From Paraburkholderia heleia NBRC 101817 (GTDB lineage: Bacteria; Pseudomonadota; Gammaproteobacteria; Burkholderiales; Burkholderiaceae), in the NCBI RefSeq assembly GCF_000739775.1, contig NZ_BBJH01000004.1, positions 124,001-188,000 of the forward strand: a stretch of DNA of 64,000 nucleotides, read 5' to 3'. Each line of letters opens with the position of its first letter. Position 1 is the stretch's first letter. Below are positions 36,860 to 45,922 of the stretch, piece by piece. The notes under the pieces are model-generated. The model was given only the letters and a program-made list of their open reading frames with translations. It ran no database searches and was not told the DNA's origin. Made by a program: the position numbers and the translations under genes.

Positions 36860-38134
36860 TCAGTCTTGCTTGGCGGGTGGCGTCGTTCCCGTACCGTTCG
36901 GGGCGCTGTTCATACCGTTGCCATTGCCATTCGCCGGGCTTACACCCACGCCCGGCTGCGTCGCCAGCATCTGTGCCTTCACGCGCATGCCCAGCTGATA
37001 CACCGCGAGCGCGTAAAAGAAGCTGCGGTTATAGCGTGTGAGCACATAAAAGTTCTTGAGCCCGAGCTTGTACTCGGTGCCGCGGCCAGGCGAGGGCAGG
37101 TCGATCACCGTGACAGGCGTGCCTGCCTCGGCGGCGATATCCACGTCCGGCTGATCGAGCACGAGGCCCGAGCGCAGCAACTGGCTCAGCGGCCAGCGCG
37201 GTTCGGGCTTGCCGTCGGCGGCGGCCTGGGCGATGCCGAGGCTGCCTGCATCGGTGGCGATATTCCACACCACGGGGCGCCCCGATTCCCAGCCGTTCTG
37301 CCGCAGATAGTTCGCCACGCTGCCGATCGCGTCGGCCGTGCTCGCGCGCAGATCGATGTGATTGTTGCCCTCGTAGTCCACCGCATACTGCACGATGCTG
37401 CTCGGCAGGAATTGCGGAATGCCGATCGCGCCCGTGTACGAGCCGAGCACCGACGACGGATCGATCTGCGCATCGCGCGTCCACACGAGGTAGTCCTCGA
37501 GATTCTTGCGGAACGTCGCCATGCGCTCGGCACGGTTCGGCGTGCCCGGATAATCGAAGGCGAGCGTGGTCAGCGCATCGAGCACGCGGAAGTTGCCCAT
37601 GTAGCGGCCGTAGATCGTCTCCACGCCGATGATGCCGACGATCACCTCGGGCGGCACGCCAAACTCTTCCGATGCGCGCTGCAGCGTGGCCTGGTTCGCG
37701 CGCCAGAAGCGCACGCCCGCATTGATGCGCACCGGGTCGAGGAAGCGTGCCTGATACGCGCGCCAGTTCTTCACGCCCGGAACGGGCGAGGGCGTGACGA
37801 GCTTCACCGCCGTCGCCGAATAGTTCGCGCTCGCGAACAGCGCATGCAGTGCGGTTGGATCGAAGTCGTAGCGTGCCACCATGTCGTTGATGAAGCCGTC
37901 GACGTCCGGATTGTTCGCGTAGCGCTGCGGGACGATTTCCTCTTCGAACGTCTGGCCCTGCGTCGGCGTTTGCGGCTGTGCCTGCGCGAGCGTGAGCGGC
38001 GTCTGTCGCGATTTCGGCGCGGCAGTTTGCGCGCGCGCCGCGCCGGTGCACAACGACGCCGCGACGCAAAGCGCGAGTGCGAGTGTCGTGCGACGCGGGC
38101 GACTGGAGGCGGACAGAGCGGTCTTGAAGGTCAT
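36860..38134 (-). CDS. mltB: Membrane-bound lytic murein transglycosylase B
   Basis: Periplasmic peptidoglycan-cleaving enzyme of 424 residues that forms 1,6-anhydromuropeptides. Signal peptide with Arg-rich start and hydrophobic core ending TGAARA; no lipobox Cys at that point, so it may be soluble, unlike E. coli MltB. Catalytic glutamate E172 in IGVETIYGRYMGNFRVLDAL; further family blocks SYTGAIGIPQFLPSSI and GSVANYLRQNGWE. The Pro/Gln-rich N-linker and Asn/Gly-rich C-tail are disordered-looking. Convergent with cysM. Confidence 0.93.
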   Translation of the reverse strand: MTFKTALSASSRPRRTTLALALCVAASLCTGAARAQTAAPKSRQTPLTLAQAQPQTPTQGQTFEEEIVPQRYANNPDVDGFINDMVARYDFDPTALHALFASANYSATAVKLVTPSPVPGVKNWRAYQARFLDPVRINAGVRFWRANQATLQRASEEFGVPPEVIVGIIGVETIYGRYMGNFRVLDALTTLAFDYPGTPNRAERMATFRKNLEDYLVWTRDAQIDPSSVLGSYTGAIGIPQFLPSSIVQYAVDYEGNNHIDLRASTADAIGSVANYLRQNGWESGRPVVWNIATDAGSLGIAQAAADGKPEPRWPLSQLLRSGLVLDQPDVDIAAEAGTPVTVIDLPSPGRGTEYKLGLKNFYVLTRYNRSFFYALAVYQLGMRVKAQMLATQPGVGVSPANGNGNGMNSAPNGTGTTPPAKQD

Positions 38135-38339
38135 GAGTGAACGGGGGAGAGCGGTCCAGGAAGAACCCGGGCAGTATAACCGAGCGCCTTATGGGAATCG
38201 GGCCGCCACGCGCCGGCGTGGCGCGTGAGCACCAGGCCGCTGTGGTAACGTGATGTCTGTACGCGCGCCAGCCGGCGCGTCGCCAGACAAAAGACAGACG
38301 GAGACCCGCGGCCGCGCGCCTGCGCGCAACCCGCGGCCT

Positions 38340-39275
38340 ATGCGACTCATGACGACCGGTTTCTTCTCTCACCCCGATTTTCTGCTGCACGAGATGGGCG
38401 AATGGCATCCCGAATGCCCCGCCCGTCTGCAGGCCATCGAAGACCAGCTGATCGCGAGCCGCATCGACGCGCTGCTTGAGCGCGACGAATCGGCGCCGCT
38501 TGCGACCGAGGCGCAGCTCCTGCGCGTGCATACCCAGGCGCACATCGACTTCATCCGCAACATGGCGCCGAGGGAAGGCTACGCGAGCATCGACCCCGAC
38601 ACGCTGATGAATCCGCACACGTGGCAGGCGGCGCTGCGCGCGGCGGGCGCGGCGATCGCGGCCACCGACGCGGTGCTCGCCGGGCGCTACGAGAACGCAT
38701 TCTGCAGCGTGCGCCCGCCCGGCCATCACGCGGAGCCCGCGCGCGCGATGGGCTTTTGCTTCTTCAACAACATCGCGATCGCGGCGCGCCATGCACTCGA
38801 AGTCCATGGCCTCCAACGCGTGGCGATCATCGATTTCGACGTGCATCACGGCAACGGCACCGAGGCCGCGTTCGCGGGCGACTCGCGCGTGTTGATGTGC
38901 AGCTTCTTTCAGCATCCGTTCTATCCGTACTCGGGGGCCGAGCATCCGGCGCCGAACATGGTCAATCTGCCGATCGCCGCGCGCACGAAAGGCATGGAAG
39001 TGCGCGAGGCCATCGACATCATGTGGCTGCCGCGGCTGCACGAGTTCAAGCCCGAGATGGTGTTCGTCTCGGCGGGCTTCGACGCGCATCGCGAAGACGA
39101 CCTCGGCAACATGGGGCTCGTGGAAGACGACTTTGCGTGGATCACGGAACAGATTCTCGAAATTGCGCGCCGCTATGCGAACGGGCGCGTCGTGAGCAGC
39201 CTCGAAGGCGGCTATAACCTCTCGGCGCTTGGCCGCAGCGTCGTGGCGCATCTGCGCGTGCTGGCGGATATCTAG
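38340..39275 (+). CDS. Histone-deacetylase-family (acetylpolyamine amidohydrolase-like) protein
   Basis: Zinc amidohydrolase of about 311 residues. HDAC signatures: RPPGHHAEPARAMGFCFFNN (tandem active-site His), DFDVHHGNGTEAAF (Zn ligands Asp and His), SAGFDAHREDDLGNM (third Zn ligand) and SLEGGYNLSALG. All catalytic residues are present, so it is probably active on an acetylated small molecule or protein lysine. The start is unsure: ATG 38340 or 38349; no ribosome site is clear. 64 bases before the crotonase-like gene, probably co-transcribed. Confidence 0.85.
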   Translation: MRLMTTGFFSHPDFLLHEMGEWHPECPARLQAIEDQLIASRIDALLERDESAPLATEAQLLRVHTQAHIDFIRNMAPREGYASIDPDTLMNPHTWQAALRAAGAAIAATDAVLAGRYENAFCSVRPPGHHAEPARAMGFCFFNNIAIAARHALEVHGLQRVAIIDFDVHHGNGTEAAFAGDSRVLMCSFFQHPFYPYSGAEHPAPNMVNLPIAARTKGMEVREAIDIMWLPRLHEFKPEMVFVSAGFDAHREDDLGNMGLVEDDFAWITEQILEIARRYANGRVVSSLEGGYNLSALGRSVVAHLRVLADI

Positions 39276-39339
39276 GCGGTCCGCGCGGCCCTGAGCGCGG
39301 ACCCATACCGCATCTGTTCGAACGAAGGAGACACGCATC

Positions 39340-40134
39340 GTGAGCGCCATTCCCTCTTCATTGCCGCCGCTCGTCGAAGTCACGCGTGATGCGTATGGCG
39401 TGCCGGGCGTCGTGCGCCTCACGCTGAACCGCCCGGATGCGTTCAACGCGCTTTCCGAAGCGCTCATCGATGCATTGCAGGGCGAACTCGCCGCGCTGGC
39501 GAAATCCGACGCGCGTGCGGTCGTGATCGCCGCTGCGGGGCGTGCGTTCTGTGCGGGCCACGATCTCAGGGAAATGCGCGCGGCGCCCTCGCACGCGTAC
39601 TACGCGAAGCTGTTCGAGCGCTGCTCGAAGATGATGCTCGCCATCCAGAAGATGCCGCAGCCCGTGATCGCGCGCGTGCAGGGCGTAGCGACGGCGGCGG
39701 GCTGCCAGCTCGTTGCGATGTGCGATCTGGCGGTGGCGGCGGACTCGGCGCGCTTTGCGGTATCGGGCATCAATCTCGGGCTCTTTTGCTCGACGCCCGC
39801 CGTGCCGCTCTCACGCAACGTCTCGCGCAAGGCGGCCTTCGAAATGCTGATGACGGGCGAATTCATCGACGCACAGAAGGCATTGCGCGAAGGCCTCGTC
39901 AACCGCGTGGTGCCCGCCGACGAACTCGACGCGGCCGTGACCGCGCTGGCCGCGAGCCTCTGCGCGAAGCCGCGGGAGGCCGTCGCGGCAGGCAAGGGGC
40001 TCTTCTACCGGCAGATCGAAATGGGCATCGAAGCCGCGTATCAACTGGCCGGGCAGACCATGGCCTGCAACATGATGACCGACCCCGCGCTCGACGGCGT
40101 GCAGGCATTCATCGAGAAACGCGGCGCGAAGTAG
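39340..40134 (+). CDS. Crotonase-fold (ECHDC3-like) protein lacking hydratase glutamates
   Basis: Enoyl-CoA hydratase/isomerase-fold protein of 264 residues. CoA-binding and oxyanion-hole parts are present (RAFCAGHDLREM, VQGVATAAGCQLVAMCDLAVA). The two glutamates that act in true hydratases (E144 and E164 of the rat enzyme) correspond here to Q123 (AAGCQL) and G143 (VSGINLGLF). This pattern resembles the ECHDC3-type branch, whose reaction is not settled. The start is GTG at 39340 with GAAGGAG at 39324-39330. It probably shares a transcript with the HDAC-like gene. Confidence 0.85.
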   Translation: MSAIPSSLPPLVEVTRDAYGVPGVVRLTLNRPDAFNALSEALIDALQGELAALAKSDARAVVIAAAGRAFCAGHDLREMRAAPSHAYYAKLFERCSKMMLAIQKMPQPVIARVQGVATAAGCQLVAMCDLAVAADSARFAVSGINLGLFCSTPAVPLSRNVSRKAAFEMLMTGEFIDAQKALREGLVNRVVPADELDAAVTALAASLCAKPREAVAAGKGLFYRQIEMGIEAAYQLAGQTMACNMMTDPALDGVQAFIEKRGAK

Positions 40135-40157
40135 CGCGCCTGGCCGCGTCTGGCTGC

Positions 40158-41048
40158 TCAGCAGTGCCGGCCGATCCAGTCGATCAGCGCGTCGATCACG
40201 CGCTCCCGATCGAGGTCGTTGAGCGTTTCGTGGTAGCTGCCCTCATAAAGCGTGAGCGTGCGGTCGGCCGATCCCACGTTCGCGCCGAATGCGCGGCTGC
40301 CTTCGGGCTCGGTGAGCTTGTCCGCGGTGCCGTGCCAGATCAGCACGGGTAGCCGCAGGTGCGCGCGTCCCGCCTCGATGCGCTTCATCGCTTCCAGCAA
40401 TTGCGCCCCCGTGCGGGCGGGAATCGCGCCATGATGCACGAGCGGATCGGCGCGATTGGCTTCGACCACGTCGCGCACGCGCGCGAGCAGCGCCGCGTCG
40501 ATTTTCATGGCCGGGAAGGTCGGCCAGATCGCGCTGATCACGCGGCTCGCGGCGATCTTCCACGCGGGCACGTCGCGGCCAGGCGCCAACGCCGCGCTCG
40601 AGAGCAGCAGGCCCGCGAGCGGCATGCGCGATTGCGGCAGGCGCTCGACGGCGTATAGCGCGGCAATCGCGCCGCCCATGCTGTGCCCCATCAGGAAGAG
40701 CGGGATGCCCTGTTTGGCGCATTGCGCGTTCGCATGGGCGAGAAGCGCCTCGGCGTCGTCGAGATAGTCGTCGAAGTGCGCGATCCAGGTGCGGCGGCCC
40801 GGGGCATGCCCGTGACCGCGCAGATCGATTGCGTAGACATCGATGCCCGCGGCGTTCAGCCGTGCGGCGAGCGCCGCATGGCGGCCCGCGTGTTCCGCGA
40901 GACCATGAACGAGCGCGATGGCCGCACGCGGCGGCGCGCTCGCGCGCCAGACGTAGAGCGGCAGTTCGACTCCGTCACGCGCACGCAGTGTCGTTTGCCC
41001 GGCGGCTTCGGCGGCTTGCGCCATGGCGATGTTCTGACGGGTCTCCAT
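40158..41048 (-). CDS. Alpha/beta hydrolase, monoacylglycerol lipase/lysophospholipase-like
   Basis: Serine hydrolase of 296 residues. Nucleophile S123 in LMGHSMGGAIAALYA; oxyanion region ALVHGLAEHAGRH; AIDLRGHGHAPGRR is typical of the MGLL/PldB (Hydrolase_4) group. The catalytic Asp and His are likely in IWHGTADKLTEPEGS and YEGSYHETLNDL. No signal peptide, so cytoplasmic. AGGGAG lies 4 bases before the ATG at 41048. Convergent with the crotonase-like gene and divergent from metN. Confidence 0.9.
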   Translation of the reverse strand: METRQNIAMAQAAEAAGQTTLRARDGVELPLYVWRASAPPRAAIALVHGLAEHAGRHAALAARLNAAGIDVYAIDLRGHGHAPGRRTWIAHFDDYLDDAEALLAHANAQCAKQGIPLFLMGHSMGGAIAALYAVERLPQSRMPLAGLLLSSAALAPGRDVPAWKIAASRVISAIWPTFPAMKIDAALLARVRDVVEANRADPLVHHGAIPARTGAQLLEAMKRIEAGRAHLRLPVLIWHGTADKLTEPEGSRAFGANVGSADRTLTLYEGSYHETLNDLDRERVIDALIDWIGRHC

Positions 41049-41329
41049 CTCGCTCCCTGGTTGGGCGGTTCGTTTTCGGTATCAGTCTGCCCCCGTGCAG
41101 TGTAGCGGCCGCGCGGGCGCCCACGCGCTGCCAGCACCCTCTAATGCAAACGAGTTATGAAATTATCGAAAATGATTATTAAAAGGAATTTTGCGTGCCA
41201 GGGTAGAATGCGGGCCTAAATCCAGTCCATCAAACGGCGGCTGTCTGCCGGCGCGACGCGGTTGCCGCTACACGAAAGAAGCGGCTTGCGCGAGCGGCGC
41301 GCGGCACACCCGCCGTTTTGCTTTTTTCC

Positions 41330-42364
41330 ATGATCGAAATTCGAAACGTGTCCCAGCGCTTCGCCGGCCCACAAGGCTGGATCGAGGCGCTGCACAACGT
41401 CAATCTGACGATTCCGCCGGGCGAGGTGTTCGGCATCATCGGGCGCAGTGGCGCGGGCAAGAGCACGCTCGTGCGCACCATCAACCTGCTCACGCGGCCC
41501 ACCGAAGGCGACATCGTCGTCAACGCTCGCACGCTCACGTCGCTCTCGACGGCCGAGCTTCGCCAAGCGCGCCGCGAGATCGGCATGATCTTCCAGCACT
41601 TCAACCTGTTGTCGTCGCGCACCGTGTTCGACAACGTCGCGCTGCCGCTCGAACTGGCCGGCGTGAAGCGCGCCGAGATCGAGGCGACGGTGCTGCCGCT
41701 GCTCGAACTCGTCGGCCTCAGCGCGCAGAAAGACCGCTATCCCTCGCAGATCAGCGGCGGGCAGAAGCAGCGTGTGGGCATTGCGCGCGCGCTCGCGAGC
41801 AAGCCCAAGGTGCTGCTTTCGGACGAGGCGACCTCCGCGCTCGACCCCGAAACGACGCGCGCGATTCTCGACCTGCTGCGCAAGATCAATCGCGAACTGA
41901 ACCTGACCATCGTGATGATCACGCACCAGATGGAAGTGATCAAACAGGTCTGCGACCGCGTGGCCGTGCTCGATGCGGGCCGCGTGGTGGAGAGCGGCCC
42001 CGTGATCGACGTGTTCCTGCAACCGCGCCACGAAGTCACGCGCGCGCTGCTCGGCGACGTGATCGCCCAGGAGCTGCCGCCCGCGCTCAAGGCGCGCGTG
42101 GCGGAGCATCTCGCGAAGGGCAGCGGCCACTTGCTGCGCCTCGCGTTCAAGGGCACGGGCGTCGATCAGCCGGTTCTCTCGGAGACGATTCGCCGCTTCG
42201 AGCTCGATTTCAACATCCTGCACGGCCAGATCGACGAGATCCAGGGGCAGGCGTTCGGCTCGCTCGCGGTGCTCGCGGGCGGCGAACCGGTGAAGGTGGC
42301 GCAGGCCATGGCGTGGTTGCGCGAACAAGGCGTCGTGGTGGAGGAACTGTCCCATGTGGAGTGA
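41330..42364 (+). CDS. metN: Methionine ABC transporter ATP-binding protein
   Basis: ATPase of the D/L-methionine importer, 344 residues. Walker [10 protein letters not shown]; signature [15 protein letters not shown]; Walker [14 protein letters not shown]-loop MITHQ. A C-terminal NIL domain ([22 protein letters not shown]) binds methionine for trans-inhibition. ATG at 41330 ([11 protein letters not shown]) is the family start. It overlaps metI by 11 bases. Confidence 0.96.
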   Translation: MIEIRNVSQRFAGPQGWIEALHNVNLTIPPGEVFGIIGRSGAGKSTLVRTINLLTRPTEGDIVVNARTLTSLSTAELRQARREIGMIFQHFNLLSSRTVFDNVALPLELAGVKRAEIEATVLPLLELVGLSAQKDRYPSQISGGQKQRVGIARALASKPKVLLSDEATSALDPETTRAILDLLRKINRELNLTIVMITHQMEVIKQVCDRVAVLDAGRVVESGPVIDVFLQPRHEVTRALLGDVIAQELPPALKARVAEHLAKGSGHLLRLAFKGTGVDQPVLSETIRRFELDFNILHGQIDEIQGQAFGSLAVLAGGEPVKVAQAMAWLREQGVVVEELSHVE

Positions 42365-43007
42365 AATGTTCGACATGTTCGTCCAGTCGTTCTGGGAGAC
42401 GCTCGTCATGGTGGGCATCTCGGGACTCGTGGGCGCGGCCGTCGGCCTGCCGCTCGGCGTCCTGCTCTATCTCACCGACCGCAACGGCGTGCTGCAGAAC
42501 GTCGCCGCGAATCGCGTGATGGGGGTGGTCGTCAATGCCGTGCGCTCCACGCCGTTCATCATCCTGCTCGTTGCCGTGATTCCGTTCACGCGCCTCGTCG
42601 TGGGTTCGTCGATCGGCACGGCGGCCGCCATCGTGCCGCTCACCATCGCCGCTGCGCCGTTCATCGCGCGGCTCGTCGAAACGGCGCTGCGCGAAGTCGA
42701 TCGCGGCCTGATCGAAGCCGCCCAGGCCATGGGCGCGAGCACGAGCCAGATCGTCTTCAAGGTGCTGCTGCCCGAGTCGCTGCCGGGCGTGGTGGCGGGA
42801 CTCACCATCACGTTCATCTCGCTCGTCGGCTATTCGGCGATGGCCGGCGCCATCGGCGGCGGCGGCCTTGGCGACCTCGGCATCCGCTACGGCTATCAGC
42901 GCTTCGAACCCGAAGTCATGCTGATCGTGGTCGTGATCCTGATCGTGTTCGTGCAGCTCGTACAGTCGTTCGGCGACTGGCTCGTGCGGCGTCTGAGCCA
43001 CAAATAG
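42354..43007 (+). CDS. metI: Methionine ABC transporter permease
   Basis: Inner-membrane subunit of 217 residues with five hydrophobic segments. The EAA loop that contacts MetN is [21 protein letters not shown]-terminus [20 protein letters not shown] is typical of MetI. Translationally coupled to metN; metQ follows after 55 bases. Confidence 0.96.
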   Translation: MWSEMFDMFVQSFWETLVMVGISGLVGAAVGLPLGVLLYLTDRNGVLQNVAANRVMGVVVNAVRSTPFIILLVAVIPFTRLVVGSSIGTAAAIVPLTIAAAPFIARLVETALREVDRGLIEAAQAMGASTSQIVFKVLLPESLPGVVAGLTITFISLVGYSAMAGAIGGGGLGDLGIRYGYQRFEPEVMLIVVVILIVFVQLVQSFGDWLVRRLSHK

Positions 43008-43062
43008 GCCTTAAAACAAGCGGTTTTTCGATCAACATAACTACACAGGACAAAGGTTGGGT

Positions 43063-43860
43063 ATGCATCGTCGTTTCATGATCCGGCTTGCCGCGGCGCT
43101 TGGCGCGGCTTCGCTCATCGCACCGCTCGCTGCACACGCGGACGACTCCATCAAGGTGGGCGTGACGGGCGGCCCGCACGAGCAGGTGATGGAAGTCGTG
43201 AAGAGCGTGGCCGCGAAGAACGGCCTGAACATCAAGATCATCGAGTTTTCCGACTACGTGCAGCCGAATGCGGCGCTCGCGGGCGGCGACCTCGACGCCA
43301 ACAGCTACCAGCACGCGCCGTATCTCGACGCGCAGGTGAAGGATCGCGGCTATAAGCTCATCAAGATCGCGGACACGGTCACGTTCCCGATGGGCATCTA
43401 CTCGAAGAAGATCAAATCGCTCTCCGAACTCAAGCCGGGCGCGCGCATCGCGGTGCCGAATGATCCGACGAATGGCGGCCGTGCCTTGCTGCTGCTGCAG
43501 AGCCAGGGTCTCATCAAGTTGCGCGCGGAAGCAGGCTTGAAGGCGACGCCGCTCGACATCGTGGAAAACCCCAGGAAGCTGAAGATCGTCGAACTCGACG
43601 CCGCGCAGATTCCGCGTTCGCTCGACGACGTGGACGCCGCCGCGATCAACACGAACTTCGCGATGCAAGCGGGCCTGAAGCCGAAACAGGACGCGATCGC
43701 AATCGAAGACCCGAAGGGGCCGTACGTCAATATCCTGGCGATCCGCGAGGCCGACCGCAACAAGCCGTGGGTGGCGAAGCTGGTCGCCGCGTACCACTCG
43801 CCGGAAGTGAAGCGCTACGTCGAAACGACATTCGGCGGGGCGGTCATTACATCCTGGTAG
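43063..43860 (+). CDS. metQ: Methionine-binding protein, soluble form
   Basis: NlpA-family periplasmic binding protein of 265 residues. Signal peptide MHRRFMIRLAAALGAASLIAPLAAHA, cleaved before DDSIKVGVTGGPHEQ. YVQPNAALAGGDLDANSYQH and AVPNDPTNGGRALLLLQ form the ligand site. The protein has no cysteine at all, so it cannot be a lipoprotein like E. coli MetQ and should be free in the periplasm. ATG 43063 was preferred over a TTG at 43057. Confidence 0.94.
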   Translation: MHRRFMIRLAAALGAASLIAPLAAHADDSIKVGVTGGPHEQVMEVVKSVAAKNGLNIKIIEFSDYVQPNAALAGGDLDANSYQHAPYLDAQVKDRGYKLIKIADTVTFPMGIYSKKIKSLSELKPGARIAVPNDPTNGGRALLLLQSQGLIKLRAEAGLKATPLDIVENPRKLKIVELDAAQIPRSLDDVDAAAINTNFAMQAGLKPKQDAIAIEDPKGPYVNILAIREADRNKPWVAKLVAAYHSPEVKRYVETTFGGAVITSW

Positions 43861-43899
43861 AACCCCTCGCGGCCATGGAATTAGAGAATTTTTTCGGCG

Positions 43900-43924
43900 C
43901 CCGGGCTTGATGCCCGGGTTTTTT
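43900..43924 (+). terminator. Intrinsic terminator of metNIQ
   Basis: CCCGGGC-TTGAT-GCCCGGG followed by six T, 40 bases after the metQ stop. Confidence 0.88.
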
Positions 43925-44037
43925 CCACCGTAAAATCGCACGATCGTTCGCTACTGATGGCCGGGGTGAAGCAGGGGGTGCGGCAGCGGTGGTTCGTGAA
44001 AATTGCTGGTGGCAGATCGGCCCGACAGGGCTATCGC

Positions 44038-44043
44038 TATAAT
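44038..44043 (+). promoter_or_regulatory. -10 box candidate for etfBA
   Basis: A perfect TATAAT lies 41 bases before the etfB start codon. No good -35 box is found at 16-18 bases upstream, so an activator or an extended element may be needed. Confidence 0.4.
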
Positions 44044-44083
44044 GTCCGCCAGGTTGACGTATTCGTAACTTCGGAGCATGTGA

Positions 44084-44833
44084 ATGAAAGTCCTTGTGCC
44101 AGTCAAGCGCGTAGTCGATTACAACGTGAAGGTTCGTGTGAAGTCAGATGGCACGGGCGTCGACATCGCAAACGTGAAGATGTCGATGAACCCGTTCGAC
44201 GAAATCGCCGTGGAAGAAGCGGTGCGTCTGAAGGAGGCCGGCGTGGCGACGGAAGTCATCGCCGTTTCGGCGGGCGTCGCGCAAGCGCAGGAAACGCTGC
44301 GCACGGCGCTGGCGATCGGCGCGGATCGCGCGATCCTCATCGAGTCGAACGAAGAGCTGCAGCCGCTGGCCGTGGCCAAGCTGCTCAAGGCGCTGGTCGA
44401 CAAGGAACAGCCGCAACTGGTCATTCTCGGCAAGCAGGCCATCGACGACGATTCGAACCAGACCGGCCAGATGCTCGCCGCGCTGGCGAACCTGCCGCAA
44501 GCGACGTTCGCCTCGAAGCTCACGGTTGCCGACGGCAAGGCTACGGTCGCGCGTGAAGTCGATGGCGGCGCGGAAACGCTGTCGCTGAAGCTGCCCGCAG
44601 TCGTCACGACGGACCTGCGCCTGAACGAGCCGCGCTACGTCACGCTGCCGAACATCATGAAGGCGAAGAAGAAGCCTTTGGAAACCGTGAAGCCGGAAGA
44701 CCTGGGTGTTGACGTCACGCCGCGTCTGAAGACGCTGAAGGTTGCCGAGCCGCCGAAGCGTTCGGCCGGCGTGAAGGTGCCGGACGTGAAGACGCTGGTC
44801 GAGAAGCTGAAGACGGAAGCCAAGGTGCTGTAA
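44084..44833 (+). CDS. etfB: Electron transfer flavoprotein beta subunit
   Basis: AMP-binding subunit of ETF, 249 residues, accepting electrons from acyl-CoA dehydrogenases. Family signature [20 protein letters not shown] at the N-terminus, then [20 protein letters not shown] and [18 protein letters not shown]. Followed 14 bases later by etfA, with a dehydrogenase gene after that. Confidence 0.96.
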   Translation: MKVLVPVKRVVDYNVKVRVKSDGTGVDIANVKMSMNPFDEIAVEEAVRLKEAGVATEVIAVSAGVAQAQETLRTALAIGADRAILIESNEELQPLAVAKLLKALVDKEQPQLVILGKQAIDDDSNQTGQMLAALANLPQATFASKLTVADGKATVAREVDGGAETLSLKLPAVVTTDLRLNEPRYVTLPNIMKAKKKPLETVKPEDLGVDVTPRLKTLKVAEPPKRSAGVKVPDVKTLVEKLKTEAKVL

Positions 44834-44847
44834 GGAGCGAGACGAAA

Positions 44848-45783
44848 ATGACGAATCTGGTTATTGCTGAACACGACAATCACTCGATCAAGGCCGCGAC
44901 GCTGAACACCGTCGCTGCAGCACAGAAAATTGGCGGCGACGTGCACGTGCTGGTCGCGGGCCACAACGCCCAGGCCGCAGCGGACGCAGCGGCGAAGATC
45001 GCAGGCGTGGCCAAGGTGCTGCTGGCCGATGCGCCGCAACTCGAACAGGGTCTCGCCGAAAACGTCGAGGCGACGGTTCTTGCGATTGCAAAGAACTACA
45101 CGCACATCCTCGCGCCGGCCACGGCAGCGGGCAAGAACGTCACGCCGCGTATTGCCGCGAAGCTCGACGTCGCGCAGATCAGCGACATCACGGCTGTGGA
45201 CTCGCCGGACACGTTCGAGCGTCCGATCTACGCGGGCAATGCGATCGCGACGGTGCAATCGGCCGATCCGGTCAAGGTCATCACCGTGCGTACGACGGCC
45301 TTCGATGCCGTCGCGGCCGAAGGCGGCAGCGCAGCCGTCGAGAAGCTCGAAGCGGCAGCAGACAGCGGTCTGACGCAGTTCGTCGGCCGTGAAGTGACGA
45401 AGCTCGATCGTCCGGAACTCACGAGCGCGAAGATCATCGTCTCGGGTGGCCGGGGTCTGGGCAGCGGCGAGAACTACACGAAGGTGCTGGAGCCGCTCGC
45501 CGACAAGCTCAATGCAGCGCTGGGCGCCTCGCGCGCTGCAGTGGACGCAGGCTACGTGCCCAACGACTACCAGGTCGGCCAGACCGGCAAGATCGTCGCG
45601 CCGCAACTGTACGTGGCTGTCGGCATCTCGGGTGCGATCCAGCATCTGGCCGGCATGAAGGACTCGAAGGTCATCGTCGCGATCAACAAGGACGAGGAAG
45701 CGCCGATCTTCAGCGTGGCCGATTACGGCCTCGTGGGCGACCTGTTCACGGTCGTGCCGGAACTCGTGAAGGAACTCGGCTGA
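44848..45783 (+). CDS. etfA: Electron transfer flavoprotein alpha subunit
   Basis: FAD-binding subunit, 311 residues. The C-terminal FAD motifs are [40 protein letters not shown] and [20 protein letters not shown]. With EtfB it passes electrons to ETF-ubiquinone oxidoreductase in the inner membrane. AAGGAG lies 12 bases before the ATG. Confidence 0.96.
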   Translation: MTNLVIAEHDNHSIKAATLNTVAAAQKIGGDVHVLVAGHNAQAAADAAAKIAGVAKVLLADAPQLEQGLAENVEATVLAIAKNYTHILAPATAAGKNVTPRIAAKLDVAQISDITAVDSPDTFERPIYAGNAIATVQSADPVKVITVRTTAFDAVAAEGGSAAVEKLEAAADSGLTQFVGREVTKLDRPELTSAKIIVSGGRGLGSGENYTKVLEPLADKLNAALGASRAAVDAGYVPNDYQVGQTGKIVAPQLYVAVGISGAIQHLAGMKDSKVIVAINKDEEAPIFSVADYGLVGDLFTVVPELVKELG

Positions 45784-45856
45784 ATCGGTCGGTGTATCCA
45801 GCGACGAGCGCCGCGTATCATGATTGAACGCGCGGCGTGAGACGAAGCAACGTAGC

Positions 45857-45890
45857 AACAAAGGGGCGCCGCGGCGCCCCTTTGTTATTT
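45857..45890 (+). terminator. Intrinsic terminator after etfA
   Basis: 14-bp perfect inverted repeat AACAAAGGGGCGCC / GGCGCCCCTTTGTT, then ATTT. It separates etfBA from the dehydrogenase gene, though read-through is possible. Confidence 0.7.
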
Positions 45891-45922
45891 GAGGATCCGC
45901 ATACCGGCAGCAGGAGACTGAA

